Below are positions 15,364-24,833 of a DNA stretch of 39,241 nt, in pieces; position 1 is the first letter of the stretch; every line of letters begins with the position of its first letter. Position numbers and translations under genes: made by a program. The DNA lies in NCBI GenBank assembly GCA_029260315.1, contig JAJDDM010000066.1, positions 1 through 39,241 on the forward strand, read 5' to 3'. The notes beneath the pieces are model-generated. The model did no database searches. It was given only the letters and a program-made list of their open reading frames with translations, and had not been told where the DNA came from. Origin of the DNA: Phycisphaerales bacterium. Its GTDB lineage: Bacteria > Planctomycetota > Phycisphaerae > Phycisphaerales > UBA1924.

Positions 15364-17907
15364 ATGCGTTCTATCAAACTCGCGATTGGAGCGGCGCTTG
15401 CCCTCCCGACACAAGCCATCTGCAACCCCGTGCCGGGCGATCCGGTGGAAAACGAGGGCGCGACCGGGATCGACCTTGAGCGATTCGTCGCGGCCCGCCC
15501 GGTGGATCCGGAGGCGTTCGCGCGCATCACCGGCGCGGGCGGGCTGGGCGTCGCGAACGAGCAATCGCTGATCGACGTGAATGGCGGGATCGACGGCGAC
15601 ATGCCCCGCGAGGTCGCATTCCTTGCCGACGGCTCGGCGGCGGCGATCGTCAACCGCGACTCGAATAACGTGACGTTCCTGGACGTGGCATCGCGGGAGA
15701 TCGTGCGGACGGTGGCGGTAGGCGAGTTCCCGGTGCATATCGCCGCGACGCCGGACGGGCGATTTGTGATCACGGCCAACGTGCTGAGCGACTCGCTGAG
15801 CGTGATCGACCTCTCGGATTTCTCGGTGACGGAGGTCGCGGTGACCGGGAGCCAGCCGTACCGGGTCGAGACGACCGCCGACGGGGCGTTCGCCGTCGTC
15901 GGGGTCATCAACAACGCCAACGACGCGACGTTCAGCGTCATCGACCTGGACACGCTGAGCGAGGTCCGGTCCTTCCCGGGCGGATCGCAGGGCGTCGTGG
16001 GTGGGTTCTTCAACTCGACATTCCCGATCTTCGGCAACCTGTTCACGAGCTTCGCCATCGCGCCCGATAACCGGACCATCGTCCTGCCAGAATCCGCCAA
16101 CCCCAACAGCACGATCCGATTGTTCGATCTGACGACAGGGGCGGAAGTAGCCGCGCTCGGCGGGCTGCCCACGGGAGCGCGCGGCGTCGATATCTCCGAC
16201 GACGGCACGCTCGCGGCGGTCACGCACATCGGCAATGGCGATCAGATCACGATCGTGGACCTGACGACCAGGACGGTCGCGGGCACGATCGCGGCGGACG
16301 TCGACGAGTTCATCCGGATCTATCCGGACAACTCGCACGTCATCACGCACAAGCTGAACGACACGCTGATCTTCGAGCTCGCGACGGGTGCCGAGACGTT
16401 CCGCCAGCAGTCCGGCGGCGTCGGCGACATCGAGCTGTCCTTCGACGGCGCGATCGCGTTCATCGCCAACTTCAATAGCCGCCTGCTCGATCTGGCCTCG
16501 CAGGCGTTCGTGCGAACGATCTCCTTCGCGCCGACGGCCGACAGCGCCACAAGCCCGGTGGATCACCACGCCGTGGGGCTCAACAACCGCTTCGGCGAGA
16601 ACGCGCACCTGTACGACATCGACGGCGCGAACGGATCGCTGCTCGCGGGGCTGCCCAGCGGGCCGCCGCCGGAGGGCGACGCGCCGTTCGACGTGGACGT
16701 CTCGGCGGATGGGGCGGTGGCGATGGTGGGCATGACGCTGAGTGGGAACGTGGCGATCATCGAGGTCGCGCCGCAGCGGCTGCGGGGTCTGGTGGAGACC
16801 GGCCGGCGGGTGATGGACGTGGAGATCACGCCGGACGGGCTGTGGGGCGTGAGCTGCGACGGGGACTCGGACCAGGTGTCGATCATCGATCTGGCGAACG
16901 TCGAGGTCGTGGCGCAACTTCCGATCAACACGCGCCCCGGGCGGGTGCTGATCAGCCCGGACTCGTCGATGGCGTATGTGCTGAACGTGGCCGGCAGCGA
17001 CCGGATCTGGTTCATCGAGCTGGACGGGGCCGACAGCCGGGTCGTGGGCAACATCAGCGCGGGCCAGACGGGAAGCAGCTTTGGCGCGCAGTACTCTGAG
17101 ACATCGGGGCTTGCGCTGAGCGACGACGGGGCGATCCTCGCGGTGTGCGACTCGTTCAATGACAACCTCAAGCTGATCGATACCGCTGATCAGTCGCTGA
17201 TCGCGGACGTGCCGGTCGGGGACTTCCCGATCCGCGCGGCGTTCAATCGCAGCGGCAGTCGCTGCTATGTGACAAACATCAACGGCGACACGGTGTCGGT
17301 GGTGGACGTGCCGGGGCAGACGGCCATCGCGACGATCGACATCGCGGCGATGGGCGGGGATCGGCCGCTCACGGTCGTGACGGACTTTCTTGATGCGTTC
17401 GCGTATGTGGGCGATTACAACCCCAACGGCGGGTCTGGGCTGTATGTGATCGACCAGGCCACGAACGGCGTGGTCGCCCAGGTGCCGGCCGATGGCGGCC
17501 TGATCCGTGATCTTCAGTTTCGCGACAACTCGAATCGGTTCTTTGCGCTCGTCAACGCGAACGGGCAGACGCAGCCGACGCTGCTGGAGTACAGCGCGGC
17601 GGGGGCCGGAACGTCGGTGCAGAGCCGGTGGCCAACGTCTGGCAACGCGCTGGACTTTGACCTCAGCGATTTCTGGAACACCGCCATTGTCAGCCAGCCG
17701 TTTCTGGATGGCGTCGACGCGATCCGCCCGACGATCTTCTGCTCGGCGGACGTCGGGCACGACGGCGACGTGGACGCCGACGACTTCTTCGCGTTCCTCG
17801 ATTTCTTCGTCGCCCGGGATCCCCGGGCGGACATCAACGGCGATCGCGTGTGGGACTCGGAGGATTTCTTCAGATATTTGGACCTGTTTGTCCGGTGTGA
17901 CCTCTAG
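15364..17907 (+). CDS. YVTN-type beta-propeller protein with GC-type dockerin
   Basis: An exported repeat protein (signal peptide MRSIKLAIGAALALPTQA). Its body is made of YVTN/Lactonase-like blades: REVAFLADGSAAAIVNRDSN, VTFLDVASREIVRTVAVGEF, HIAATPDGRFVITANVLSDS, LSVIDLSDFSVTEVAV, and later MDVEITPDGLWGVSCDGDSD, VSIIDLANVEVVAQLPINTR, VLISPDSSMAYVLNVAGSD, VSVVDVPGQTAIATI. At least two seven-blade propellers would fit the length of 847 residues. Such propellers bind ligands or proteins; no catalytic motif is visible. The tail from Cys793 is a two-cysteine dockerin with DVDADDFFAFLDFF and WDSEDFFRYLDLF that ends VRCDL, so here Cys is three residues from the C-terminus. The ATG at 15364 has GAGGAGA eight bases upstream; an in-frame ATG at 15343 is possible. 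Confidence 0.88.
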   Translation: MRSIKLAIGAALALPTQAICNPVPGDPVENEGATGIDLERFVAARPVDPEAFARITGAGGLGVANEQSLIDVNGGIDGDMPREVAFLADGSAAAIVNRDSNNVTFLDVASREIVRTVAVGEFPVHIAATPDGRFVITANVLSDSLSVIDLSDFSVTEVAVTGSQPYRVETTADGAFAVVGVINNANDATFSVIDLDTLSEVRSFPGGSQGVVGGFFNSTFPIFGNLFTSFAIAPDNRTIVLPESANPNSTIRLFDLTTGAEVAALGGLPTGARGVDISDDGTLAAVTHIGNGDQITIVDLTTRTVAGTIAADVDEFIRIYPDNSHVITHKLNDTLIFELATGAETFRQQSGGVGDIELSFDGAIAFIANFNSRLLDLASQAFVRTISFAPTADSATSPVDHHAVGLNNRFGENAHLYDIDGANGSLLAGLPSGPPPEGDAPFDVDVSADGAVAMVGMTLSGNVAIIEVAPQRLRGLVETGRRVMDVEITPDGLWGVSCDGDSDQVSIIDLANVEVVAQLPINTRPGRVLISPDSSMAYVLNVAGSDRIWFIELDGADSRVVGNISAGQTGSSFGAQYSETSGLALSDDGAILAVCDSFNDNLKLIDTADQSLIADVPVGDFPIRAAFNRSGSRCYVTNINGDTVSVVDVPGQTAIATIDIAAMGGDRPLTVVTDFLDAFAYVGDYNPNGGSGLYVIDQATNGVVAQVPADGGLIRDLQFRDNSNRFFALVNANGQTQPTLLEYSAAGAGTSVQSRWPTSGNALDFDLSDFWNTAIVSQPFLDGVDAIRPTIFCSADVGHDGDVDADDFFAFLDFFVARDPRADINGDRVWDSEDFFRYLDLFVRCDL

Positions 17908-18062
17908 ACGCGAGCTGGAATCGAGCGGTCTCCGCACGATCGCGGCCGGCCGGCGACATTGTGGGAAAGAGATCCAGAACCGCCCGCGCAGCTGTGTGGT
18001 ATGGACAAGTGCTCCTCGCGGAGCCCGCAACCGGTGTTTACCTTGGGAATGGAGGATCGAAC

Positions 18063-18749
18063 ATGATCCGCACGCTGATTGTCGCTGGCACGCTCGCGAG
18101 CGTCGCCACCGCCCAGACCGAGATCGAGACATTCGAGGACGGATTTGTCAATCCGTTCTTCACGCATGTGCTCGAGTTCGAGAACTGCTGCTGGGACTTC
18201 GAAAGAGATCCGGTCGATCCGAACAACTTCACGCTGCATCTGGTGCCGAACTTCGACATCGTCACCTTTGATGTTCCCAAGGGGATGCAGGTTCGTTCGG
18301 TGAGCGTTCGCATCTACGACCTCGAAGGCGGGTTCGTGGGCGATCAGCCGACGAGCATCATGGGCGTCCGCAGCGTCTCCGGCGACTTCGTCACGCTCGG
18401 CGCGACCGAGATCGGCCAGTGGACCGAGCTCCGCGCCGACGTGGACACCATCGGGCGCATCTTCAACGAGCCGCTCGGCCCGATCGAGAGCATCGACTTC
18501 CAGGCCGCCAACGAGGGCAACAGTGTCATGCTCGGCGTGGGCGCGTTCTTCGATGACCTCACCGTCGAGCTTGAGGTTATCGGCTGCGACGCGGACCTCG
18601 ACGGCGACGGCGATGCGGATGCCGATGATTTCTTCACCTACCTCGATCTGTTCGCCTCGGGCGATCCGGCTGCGGACATCGATGGCGATGAGGACATCGA
18701 CGCCGATGATTTCTTTGCGTATCTGGACTTGTTCGCCGTCGGTTGCTGA
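18063..18749 (+). CDS. Small secreted protein of unknown function with GC-type dockerin
   Basis: A signal peptide (MIRTLIVAGTLASVATA, cut before Q) is followed by about 155 residues that I cannot assign. The stretch has FEDGFVNPFFTHVLEFE and a CC pair (ENCCWDFERDP), alternating beta-type segments, and FFDDLTVELEVIG at its end, which is how PEP-CTERM-like and choice-of-anchor beta-sandwich domains often finish. From Cys175 comes a two-cysteine dockerin, DLDGDGDADADDFFTYLD and DIDGDEDIDADDFFAYLD, ending LFAVGC. The start at 18063 has GGAGG at a good distance. The neighbours on both sides encode the same tail on unrelated bodies, so it belongs to the same exported set. Confidence 0.85.
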   Translation: MIRTLIVAGTLASVATAQTEIETFEDGFVNPFFTHVLEFENCCWDFERDPVDPNNFTLHLVPNFDIVTFDVPKGMQVRSVSVRIYDLEGGFVGDQPTSIMGVRSVSGDFVTLGATEIGQWTELRADVDTIGRIFNEPLGPIESIDFQAANEGNSVMLGVGAFFDDLTVELEVIGCDADLDGDGDADADDFFTYLDLFASGDPAADIDGDEDIDADDFFAYLDLFAVGC

Positions 18750-18892
18750 GGGTCTCCCGCGATCGCGGCGGACGGGCGTGCGGTTCGATCGACGACCGGC
18801 GCAGCGGGGGGCGGGGTGATTCCCCCGCAATCGATTGGCGAAGGACTCTTGCAGCGCGGCGGGTCTCCCGGTACTCTCGACAACGAGGTGAG

Positions 18893-18907
18893 CCCGCGGT
18901 CCGCGGG
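18893..18907. promoter_or_regulatory. Near-perfect palindrome upstream of a dockerin gene
   Basis: CCCGCGG, one T, then CCGCGGG form an inverted repeat of seven base pairs with a single central base, 33 bases before the next start codon. With no room for a hairpin loop it fits a protein-binding site better than a terminator. Which regulator, if any, is unknown. Confidence 0.35.
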
Positions 18908-18940
18908 TCGGTGGAGATTCCCTCTACGAAAGGGTGTGAG

Positions 18941-19603
18941 ATGAGAATGGCGATTGCGGCGATCGGAATCCTGTCGGCGGGCGCGTCGGCGCAGGTGAAT
19001 GTCCTGGAGAATCCGGGGTTCGAGTCCGGCGACTTGGACCCGTGGTTTCAGCTGTTTGATTTCGGCGGCGCCGAGGATTGGAACGTGACCGACGCGGACG
19101 CCAACTCCGGGAGCTTCAGCACCACGAACCTCGGCAACAAGCTCATCGTGCAGCAGTTCGAGCCGATCCCCACCTCGGCGGTTCTCGAGGTCTCGGCGTG
19201 GGTCAAGAACCCCGAATCGACGATCAACGCCTTCTACTTCGAGTACGCCGACGGCTCGACCGAACAGTGGACATTTTCGCACAACTCGTCGGACTGGACA
19301 TTCTTCGACGCGACCAGCCAGCTCGATCCCGGCAAGGAGCTGGTGATCGCCGGCATGTGGGGCTACGCCGGTGGCGGGCCCGATGAGGATCGCACCTTCA
19401 TCGACGATTACCGCGTCATGATCGAGGGCGGCGGATGCGCCGCGGATCTCGACGGCGACGGTGACGCTGACGCCGACGACTTCTTCGCCTATCTCGACGC
19501 CTTCGCGGGTGGCGACCTCGGCGTCTGCGACATCGACGGCGATGACGATTGCGACGCCGACGACTTTTTCGGATACCTCGATCTGTTTGCCCAAGGGTGC
19601 TGA
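18941..19603 (+). CDS. Carbohydrate-binding-module-like secreted protein with GC-type dockerin
   Basis: After the signal peptide MRMAIAAIGILSAGASAQ the protein starts VNVLENPGFESGDLDPW, the typical opening of CBM4/9-type and related galactose-binding jelly rolls, and continues with VLEVSAWVKNPESTINAFY and WTFFDATSQLDPGKELVIAG, also usual for this fold. Calcium-dependent glycan binding would be the family expectation, not shown here. From Cys166 to the end is a four-cysteine dockerin ending DLFAQGC. The ATG at 18941 has AAAGGG nearby; the ATG at 18947 is an alternative that would shorten the signal peptide by two residues. Length 220 residues, so it is a binding domain plus tail with no enzyme attached. 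Confidence 0.87.
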   Translation: MRMAIAAIGILSAGASAQVNVLENPGFESGDLDPWFQLFDFGGAEDWNVTDADANSGSFSTTNLGNKLIVQQFEPIPTSAVLEVSAWVKNPESTINAFYFEYADGSTEQWTFSHNSSDWTFFDATSQLDPGKELVIAGMWGYAGGGPDEDRTFIDDYRVMIEGGGCAADLDGDGDADADDFFAYLDAFAGGDLGVCDIDGDDDCDADDFFGYLDLFAQGC

Positions 19604-19786
19604 GCCGGCTCTACTCGACTATCCAGGAATCGCTTGAACTACCCCAGGGAGAGGCGGTATCGTGATTCCATGGACCGCGCCGGGCGGTTGACGCCGGGTT
19701 CCGATCAGCGACGGGCAGTTGACCCGTACGCAGGCAAGTTGTCGAACGAGCAAGAGTCAAGATTGAATCGAGAAAGAGGGATCCCC

Positions 19787-21205
19787 ATGAAACTCGCCGC
19801 ATCTGCCGCCATTGCCCTCCTCGCCGGGTCCGCCGGCGCTCAGTGCGAGCCCGTTTGGGACGTCACGCTCGGCAATCCGGGTGTCAGCACGGGATACATC
19901 GAGCCGATCATCGCCTGGGACGACGGCACGGGCGAGAAGATCTACGCCGGGGGGAGCGCCAACAACATCGGCAGCGTCGCGCAGGCGGATTACCTGGCCC
20001 AGTACGACCCCGCCGATGGCACCTGGTCGGCCGTCGGCCCAGGGATCCAGCAGGGCAACACCAACGCCTTCCTCACCAGCATGTGCGTCTGGGACGACGG
20101 CGGCGGCGAGAAGCTCTTCGTCACCGGGTTCTACTTCTCGGCGGGCAACGCCGAGGGCACCAAGAGCCTTGCCTGCTGGGACGGCGACGAGTGGTCCGCC
20201 CTGGACTCCGATTTCGAGCCCAACTCCGCGACGGCGACCTACGACGCGCTGCCCGCCGATCTGGGCGATGGCGAGATGCTCTACATCAGCGGCAACTTCG
20301 AGACGATCGGCGGGATCGCCGCCGGCAGGATCGCTTCGTACAACGGCGAGAGCTTCGCCAAGGTCGGCGAGGGCAACGGCTTCTTCGGGAGCTTCAGCCC
20401 CTTCGTCCAGTCGCTGTTCACCCGGGACGACGGCAACGGTCTGAAGCTCTACGCCTGCGGGCGCTTCGACGGCGTCGACGGCGTCTCGGCGAGAAACGTC
20501 GCGCGCTATGACCCCGTCACCGGACAATGGGAACGCGTCGGAAGCGGGCTCAACCCCGTCAGCTCACTCGCCAACTTCACGGCCTTCACCACGTTTGACG
20601 ATGGCACGGGCGAGGCGCTCTACTTGTCCGGCCAGCAGTTCCGCGTGCCGGGCGATGGGCAGATCTATCTCTGCGCCAAGTGGGACGGCACGAGCTGGAC
20701 GGGCGTCGGCCAGACCCTCTCCGGGCGCGCCACCGACCTTGCCGTCTGGGACGACGGGTCGGGCCCGGCGCTCTACATGGCCGGCACCGCCATGTTCGAG
20801 GTCAACTACTTCGCCAAGCTCGCCGACGGCGTCTGGGAGCCCGCGCAGAGCGGCATCAATAACCCGCCGGTGAATGGCAACTTCTCCTCGGCGTTCGGTC
20901 TGTATACAGCCAGCGACGGCATCATCGTCGGCGGCAACTTCTCCCAGGTCGGCGGGCTCGACCCGGTCACCGGCGTCGGCGAGGGCGATCCCATCCCCGC
21001 ACGCGGGATGGCCACGCTGACGCCCTGCAATAGCGGCTGCCCGGCGGACCTTGATGGCGACGATGACACCGACGCCGACGACTTCTTCGCCTACCTCGAC
21101 GCCTTCGCGAGCGACGATCAGAGCATCTGCGACATCGACGCCGACGAGGATTGCGACGCGGACGATTTCTTCGGGTACCTCGACCTGTTCGCCCAGGGCT
21201 GCTAG
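19787..21205 (+). CDS. DDG/LY-repeat propeller-like secreted protein with GC-type dockerin
   Basis: Exported (signal peptide MKLAASAAIALLAGSAGA). The body consists of roughly seven repeats with a shared core: WDDGTGEKIYAGGSA, WDDGGGEKLFVTGFY, LGDGEMLYISGNFETIGG, RDDGNGLKLYACGRFDGVDG, FDDGTGEALYLSGQ and WDDGSGPALYMAGTA. Each is followed by a strand ending in WxxV or WSA, so a beta-propeller is likely. I know of no assigned activity for this repeat. The tail from Cys418 is a four-cysteine dockerin ending DLFAQGC. The start at 19787 has AGAAAGAGGG upstream; the open frame extends further but is not protein-like. Length 472 residues. A terminator follows. Confidence 0.87.
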   Translation: MKLAASAAIALLAGSAGAQCEPVWDVTLGNPGVSTGYIEPIIAWDDGTGEKIYAGGSANNIGSVAQADYLAQYDPADGTWSAVGPGIQQGNTNAFLTSMCVWDDGGGEKLFVTGFYFSAGNAEGTKSLACWDGDEWSALDSDFEPNSATATYDALPADLGDGEMLYISGNFETIGGIAAGRIASYNGESFAKVGEGNGFFGSFSPFVQSLFTRDDGNGLKLYACGRFDGVDGVSARNVARYDPVTGQWERVGSGLNPVSSLANFTAFTTFDDGTGEALYLSGQQFRVPGDGQIYLCAKWDGTSWTGVGQTLSGRATDLAVWDDGSGPALYMAGTAMFEVNYFAKLADGVWEPAQSGINNPPVNGNFSSAFGLYTASDGIIVGGNFSQVGGLDPVTGVGEGDPIPARGMATLTPCNSGCPADLDGDDDTDADDFFAYLDAFASDDQSICDIDADEDCDADDFFGYLDLFAQGC

Positions 21206-21246
21206 CAAGCCGACTCGCTTCAACGAACGCAAACTCAACACCACGA

Positions 21247-21279
21247 CCCCTCTTCAGCGGCCCTGGCGAGGGGGTTTTT
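21247..21279 (+). terminator. Rho-independent terminator after the DDG/LY-repeat gene
   Basis: CCCCTC (21247-21252) pairs with GAGGGG (21268-21273), with a further CAG/CTG pairing inside the loop, and is followed by TTTTTCTT. It is 41 bases after the stop codon and clearly separates this gene from the next. Confidence 0.8.
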
Positions 21280-21380
21280 CTTCATCCACTCTCTTCATGC
21301 CGTGAGTGTGGTGTGTTTCTCTCGTTTTCCTCAGGTGGCGCCCCGAGCTCGGGGGCCTCACACGGGAAAAGGAGCCTGCC

Positions 21381-23057
21381 ATGTCGATGAGAACTCGCAA
21401 AGCGTGCCGCATGAGTCTGGTGCTCGTCGCCTGGGCGGCGTTGATCGGTCCCGCATGGGCTGGGCCCGACACATATTACCGGACCGACGATCCCAACGGG
21501 CAGAGCCCCGCCGCGGACCCCGTCGGCTGGACTCGGATGGGGGGCAACAACTTCCCGGTCAATGTCGCCAACAGCGGGTGCCTATGGCTGGGGTTCATGA
21601 ACCGCGACACCGCGGGCCAGAAGAAGGTCCTCACGGTGAACCTGACCTACACCGGCGGCAATCCCAACACGCTGAGCGCCGCCAGCTCGATCGGATACCT
21701 GCCCAACAACGGCGGGGCGATCAACGGGCATTTCGCCATCAAGGGCATCCGCAAGCAACGCATCGTCTTCAACGACGGCTGCCCCGAATGGGAGTATGTG
21801 AAGTACAAGAACCTCACGGGCGCTGCGCAGGCTTACATCCTCTCGCCCGACGTTGACTCCAAGTGCGCGGGTGCCACGAGCGCCTCGGGCGGCCCGGGCG
21901 ATGGCGACGCGGGCACGCTCGATATCGAGGACGGCATGTTCGGCGTGCCGGGCTGGATGCAAGAGCCCCTGCGCATCACCGAGGTCTGGATCTTTCCGGA
22001 GTCCAGCGAGACCGACCCGATCGGACCCCACGAGTTCCTCGCGCAGCAGCATACGGGCAACTGGACGCCGCAGGTCGTGTTCAACGATCCCAACGGCCTG
22101 CCCCGCCCGATCGGCGGCGTGCGCTGGACAAGCGACGGCTTCGGCCTGACGGAGCTGGACGCGTACTCGCTCTCGCTGCACACGCTGGAGCGCGCCGACA
22201 GCCGCTACTCCATCTACACGTTCGATCCCGACCGGGGCGACGTCGATGAGTATCTCTGGAACGTTGATGGGCGCTGGCTCGAGGCTTTCGAGGCCTTCGA
22301 CGAGGAGTTCGGTCTGCACGGGCAGGACGCGTGGCGCGGCTGGGACGACGACCCCACCTTCGATGCGCCCGTCACCACCGCCAACGCCCGGCGGGGCGAG
22401 CAGAGCGTCGTCATCGCCGGCGACGCGGATCTCGTCCGCCTCTTCGACGACGCCGAGACCGGCGCGTGGTCCTTCACCGCCTGGCAGTACATCCCCTCTG
22501 ACTTCGAGAGCGGCGACAACGGACGCTTCACCGGATCATACTTCAACCTGCTCAATATCTACAACGACGGGGGGCCGTATCACTGGTCCGTGCAGATCCA
22601 GGCCGACCCGCGCGACAACATGCTCAAGGTCTTCCACGGCGACGATCTCGACACCGTCAACGTCCCCTTCATCGAGGACCGCTGGGTCAAGATCCAGACA
22701 ATCGTCGACCTCGACAACGACTGGACCCAGATCTACTACGACGATGAACTGGTGACCGAGTACTCCTGGACCGGCGGCGTCCTCGGCGACGGCGGCGGCG
22801 CGCTGGATATCGCGGCGGTCGACCTGTTCGCGTTCGGCTCCAGTCCCGTTTACTACGACGACCTGATCCTCGAGCCGATCGTGATCGAGCGTTGTCCCGC
22901 GGATATCGACCGCGACGGCGACGCGGACGCCGACGACTTCTTCGGGTTCCTCGACCTGTTCGCCGCCGACGACGATCGGGCGGACATCGACGGCAACGGC
23001 ACCATCGACGCCGACGACTTCTTTGCCTACCTCGATGAGTTCGTCATGGGCTGCTGA
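21381..23057 (+). CDS. Concanavalin A/LamG-like secreted protein with GC-type dockerin
   Basis: Exported (MSMRTRKACRMSLVLVAWAA leader, probable cut after AWA near residue 28). Residues 30-200 form a region I do not recognise (FPVNVANSGCLWLGFMNRDT, VKYKNLTGAAQAYILSPDVD). From about residue 290 the sequence has the feel of a LamG/concanavalin-type jelly roll: AWSFTAWQYIPSDFESGDN, YHWSVQIQADPRDNMLKVFH, RWVKIQTIVDLDNDWTQIYY and PVYYDDLILEP at its end, a common signature of glycan-binding sandwiches. The tail from Cys505 is a two-cysteine dockerin, DRDGDADADDFFGFLD and DGNGTIDADDFFAYLD, ending EFVMGC. The ATG at 21381 has AAAAGGAG upstream. Length 558 residues. Confidence 0.86.
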   Translation: MSMRTRKACRMSLVLVAWAALIGPAWAGPDTYYRTDDPNGQSPAADPVGWTRMGGNNFPVNVANSGCLWLGFMNRDTAGQKKVLTVNLTYTGGNPNTLSAASSIGYLPNNGGAINGHFAIKGIRKQRIVFNDGCPEWEYVKYKNLTGAAQAYILSPDVDSKCAGATSASGGPGDGDAGTLDIEDGMFGVPGWMQEPLRITEVWIFPESSETDPIGPHEFLAQQHTGNWTPQVVFNDPNGLPRPIGGVRWTSDGFGLTELDAYSLSLHTLERADSRYSIYTFDPDRGDVDEYLWNVDGRWLEAFEAFDEEFGLHGQDAWRGWDDDPTFDAPVTTANARRGEQSVVIAGDADLVRLFDDAETGAWSFTAWQYIPSDFESGDNGRFTGSYFNLLNIYNDGGPYHWSVQIQADPRDNMLKVFHGDDLDTVNVPFIEDRWVKIQTIVDLDNDWTQIYYDDELVTEYSWTGGVLGDGGGALDIAAVDLFAFGSSPVYYDDLILEPIVIERCPADIDRDGDADADDFFGFLDLFAADDDRADIDGNGTIDADDFFAYLDEFVMGC

Positions 23058-23090
23058 GCGAGCGTCTGGCCCGCGACCATCCACACGAGC

Positions 23091-23130
23091 ACCCGCGTCT
23101 CGCGCGATCTCGGCGGGGCGCGGGTTGTTT
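23091..23130 (+). terminator. Weak terminator-like hairpin after the LamG-like gene
   Basis: ACCCGCG (23091-23097) pairs with CGCGGGT (23119-23125) around a 21-base GC-rich loop, followed by TGTTT. The large loop and interrupted T-tract make it a modest candidate. Confidence 0.45.
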
Positions 23131-23291
23131 CCGGGGGCTTGACCCCACGCTCACTCGTTTCCGGAACGAAGCAGAACGCCCTTCGTCAACTCTCGGGCCA
23201 ATATCAGACGCCCCTGGGCACATCTCATCCTGGGGCGATCGGCTTGGGATCGGAACTCCTCCTGTGTACGATCTCGCACGAGGAGGGCCCC

Positions 23292-24722
23292 ATGCCTGTT
23301 TCATTGATTATCTCACTCCCCGCGGCGCTTTCCGCAGCATTGATCGCGGCGTCATCGGCCGCTGCGCCGCCGTTCGAGACCTCCGAGGACGGACACCTGC
23401 GCGTTGCGACGATGAAGGCCGCGGGCGAATCTCGCGGCATCGCCCACGCCGGTGCGCCGTTTCCCAGTGAGCCGGACTGGCAGAACGACATCCGCCGCCA
23501 GGTCGGCGCGCTGCAGATCGCCGACATGAACGGCGACGGGCTCAACGATCTGGTCGTCGGAATCTTCCGCTCCAACAGCTTTCCCCCCTACGACGACTGG
23601 CACGATCTCATCTACTACAACACCGGCACGGAGCTCGAGGCCAGCCCCTCGTGGATCGCAGACGACGAGATCCACACGGGCGATCTCGCCATCGGCGATA
23701 TCAATGGCGACGGATTTTTCGACGTCTTTGCGATCAGCGGCGGCAGCGCGTTCAGCCCGGTGCGGATCTACTTCGGTTCGCAGAGCGGCCCGAGCACGTC
23801 GCCCGGCTGGCTGAGTTCTCCCCCCCGATCGGGCTGGGCGACCAGCGGGATCTTGTTTGATGCCGACAACGACGGCGACCTCGACGCGGTGACGACGAAC
23901 CAGGGCATCTCGCCCAACCCGTTCCGCCCGATGCACTTCTTTCGCAATGACGGGTCGGGACTGGAGACCTCGCCGAGCTGGTTGAGCGCCGAGGAGTCGA
24001 TCCAGAACGGGCTGAGCGCCGCGGACTACGACGGCGACGGGTTGCTCGATATCGGCGTCGCCAAGTGGGTGAACTTTGAGTCCGGGTTGTATCGCAACGA
24101 CGGCGGGACGCTCCAGGCGACGCCGATCTGGACGACCGGCGACGACGGCACCGACAAGGGCGCGGCGTGGGGCGACTTCGATGGCAACGGCTGGCCCGAT
24201 CTCGTGATCGGGCACGACGAGCCGACGCGCAAGTACGCCAACGACGCGGGCGTGCTCACGCTCGACTGGGAGTCCGACGCGCCGTTCTACAGCCCGCAGG
24301 AGGTCAAGGCCGCGGATGTCGATCATGATGGCGACCTCGATCTGGGCGAGGTCCATTTCGCCGACGGGCGCACGCACATCTACCTCAACGAGGGCGGGCA
24401 GCTTGCCATCCAGCCGAGCTGGACCTACGACGCCTCGACGGTCGCCAACGCGATCGCCTTCGGCGACATCAACGGCGACGGGCGAACGGACCTCGCGGTC
24501 GGGTATTCGGGCGATGTCTCGATCCGGGTCTTCTACGGCCTTGCTCCCAAGTGCGCCGCCGACCTCGACGGCGATGGAGCTATCGACGGCGACGACTTCT
24601 TTGACTATCTTGACGCGTTCGCGGCGGACGAGCTGTCCATCTGTGACCTCGACGCCGACGCGGATTGCGACGCCGACGATTTCTTTGGGTATCTAGACCT
24701 GTTTGCGCAGGGCTGCGACTAA
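23292..24722 (+). CDS. Seven-bladed FG-GAP/VCBS protein with GC-type dockerin
   Basis: Exported (MPVSLIISLPAALSAALIAA leader, cut near SAAA). Seven FG-GAP-like blades can be counted, each with the calcium-binding DxDxDGxxD core: ADMNGDGLNDLVVG, GDINGDGFFDVFAI, DADNDGDLDAVTTN, ADYDGDGLLDIGVA, GDFDGNGWPDLVIG, ADVDHDGDLDLGEV and GDINGDGRTDLAVG. Seven is the number that closes an integrin-alpha-like propeller, so this body is probably one complete propeller of about 400 residues. From Cys421 a four-cysteine dockerin follows, ending DLFAQGCD with one residue after the last Cys. The ATG at 23292 has GAGGAGGG immediately upstream. Family role is adhesion or ligand binding; no enzyme motif is seen. 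Confidence 0.92.
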   Translation: MPVSLIISLPAALSAALIAASSAAAPPFETSEDGHLRVATMKAAGESRGIAHAGAPFPSEPDWQNDIRRQVGALQIADMNGDGLNDLVVGIFRSNSFPPYDDWHDLIYYNTGTELEASPSWIADDEIHTGDLAIGDINGDGFFDVFAISGGSAFSPVRIYFGSQSGPSTSPGWLSSPPRSGWATSGILFDADNDGDLDAVTTNQGISPNPFRPMHFFRNDGSGLETSPSWLSAEESIQNGLSAADYDGDGLLDIGVAKWVNFESGLYRNDGGTLQATPIWTTGDDGTDKGAAWGDFDGNGWPDLVIGHDEPTRKYANDAGVLTLDWESDAPFYSPQEVKAADVDHDGDLDLGEVHFADGRTHIYLNEGGQLAIQPSWTYDASTVANAIAFGDINGDGRTDLAVGYSGDVSIRVFYGLAPKCAADLDGDGAIDGDDFFDYLDAFAADELSICDLDADADCDADDFFGYLDLFAQGCD

Positions 24723-24833
24723 CGAGGGCAACCGGGCACTCCGAGGAGGCGTATCACCTAGAGCATCGCTGGGGAGTGCATGCGCGCCGGGCGGACGTTG
24801 AGATCCGCAGAATTCCGCATATGGAGAGAGACC

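Noticed and set aside
18011..18024. Small hairpin GCTCC-TCGC-GGAGC in the leader of the gene at 18063
   Set aside because: Five base pairs are expected often by chance at this G+C and nothing else supports a riboswitch or regulator.
15088..18132. 1000-codon minus-strand frame over the YVTN-type gene
   Set aside because: Same artefact. Only the short piece at 15051-15165, in a different minus frame, shows real similarity to a protein.
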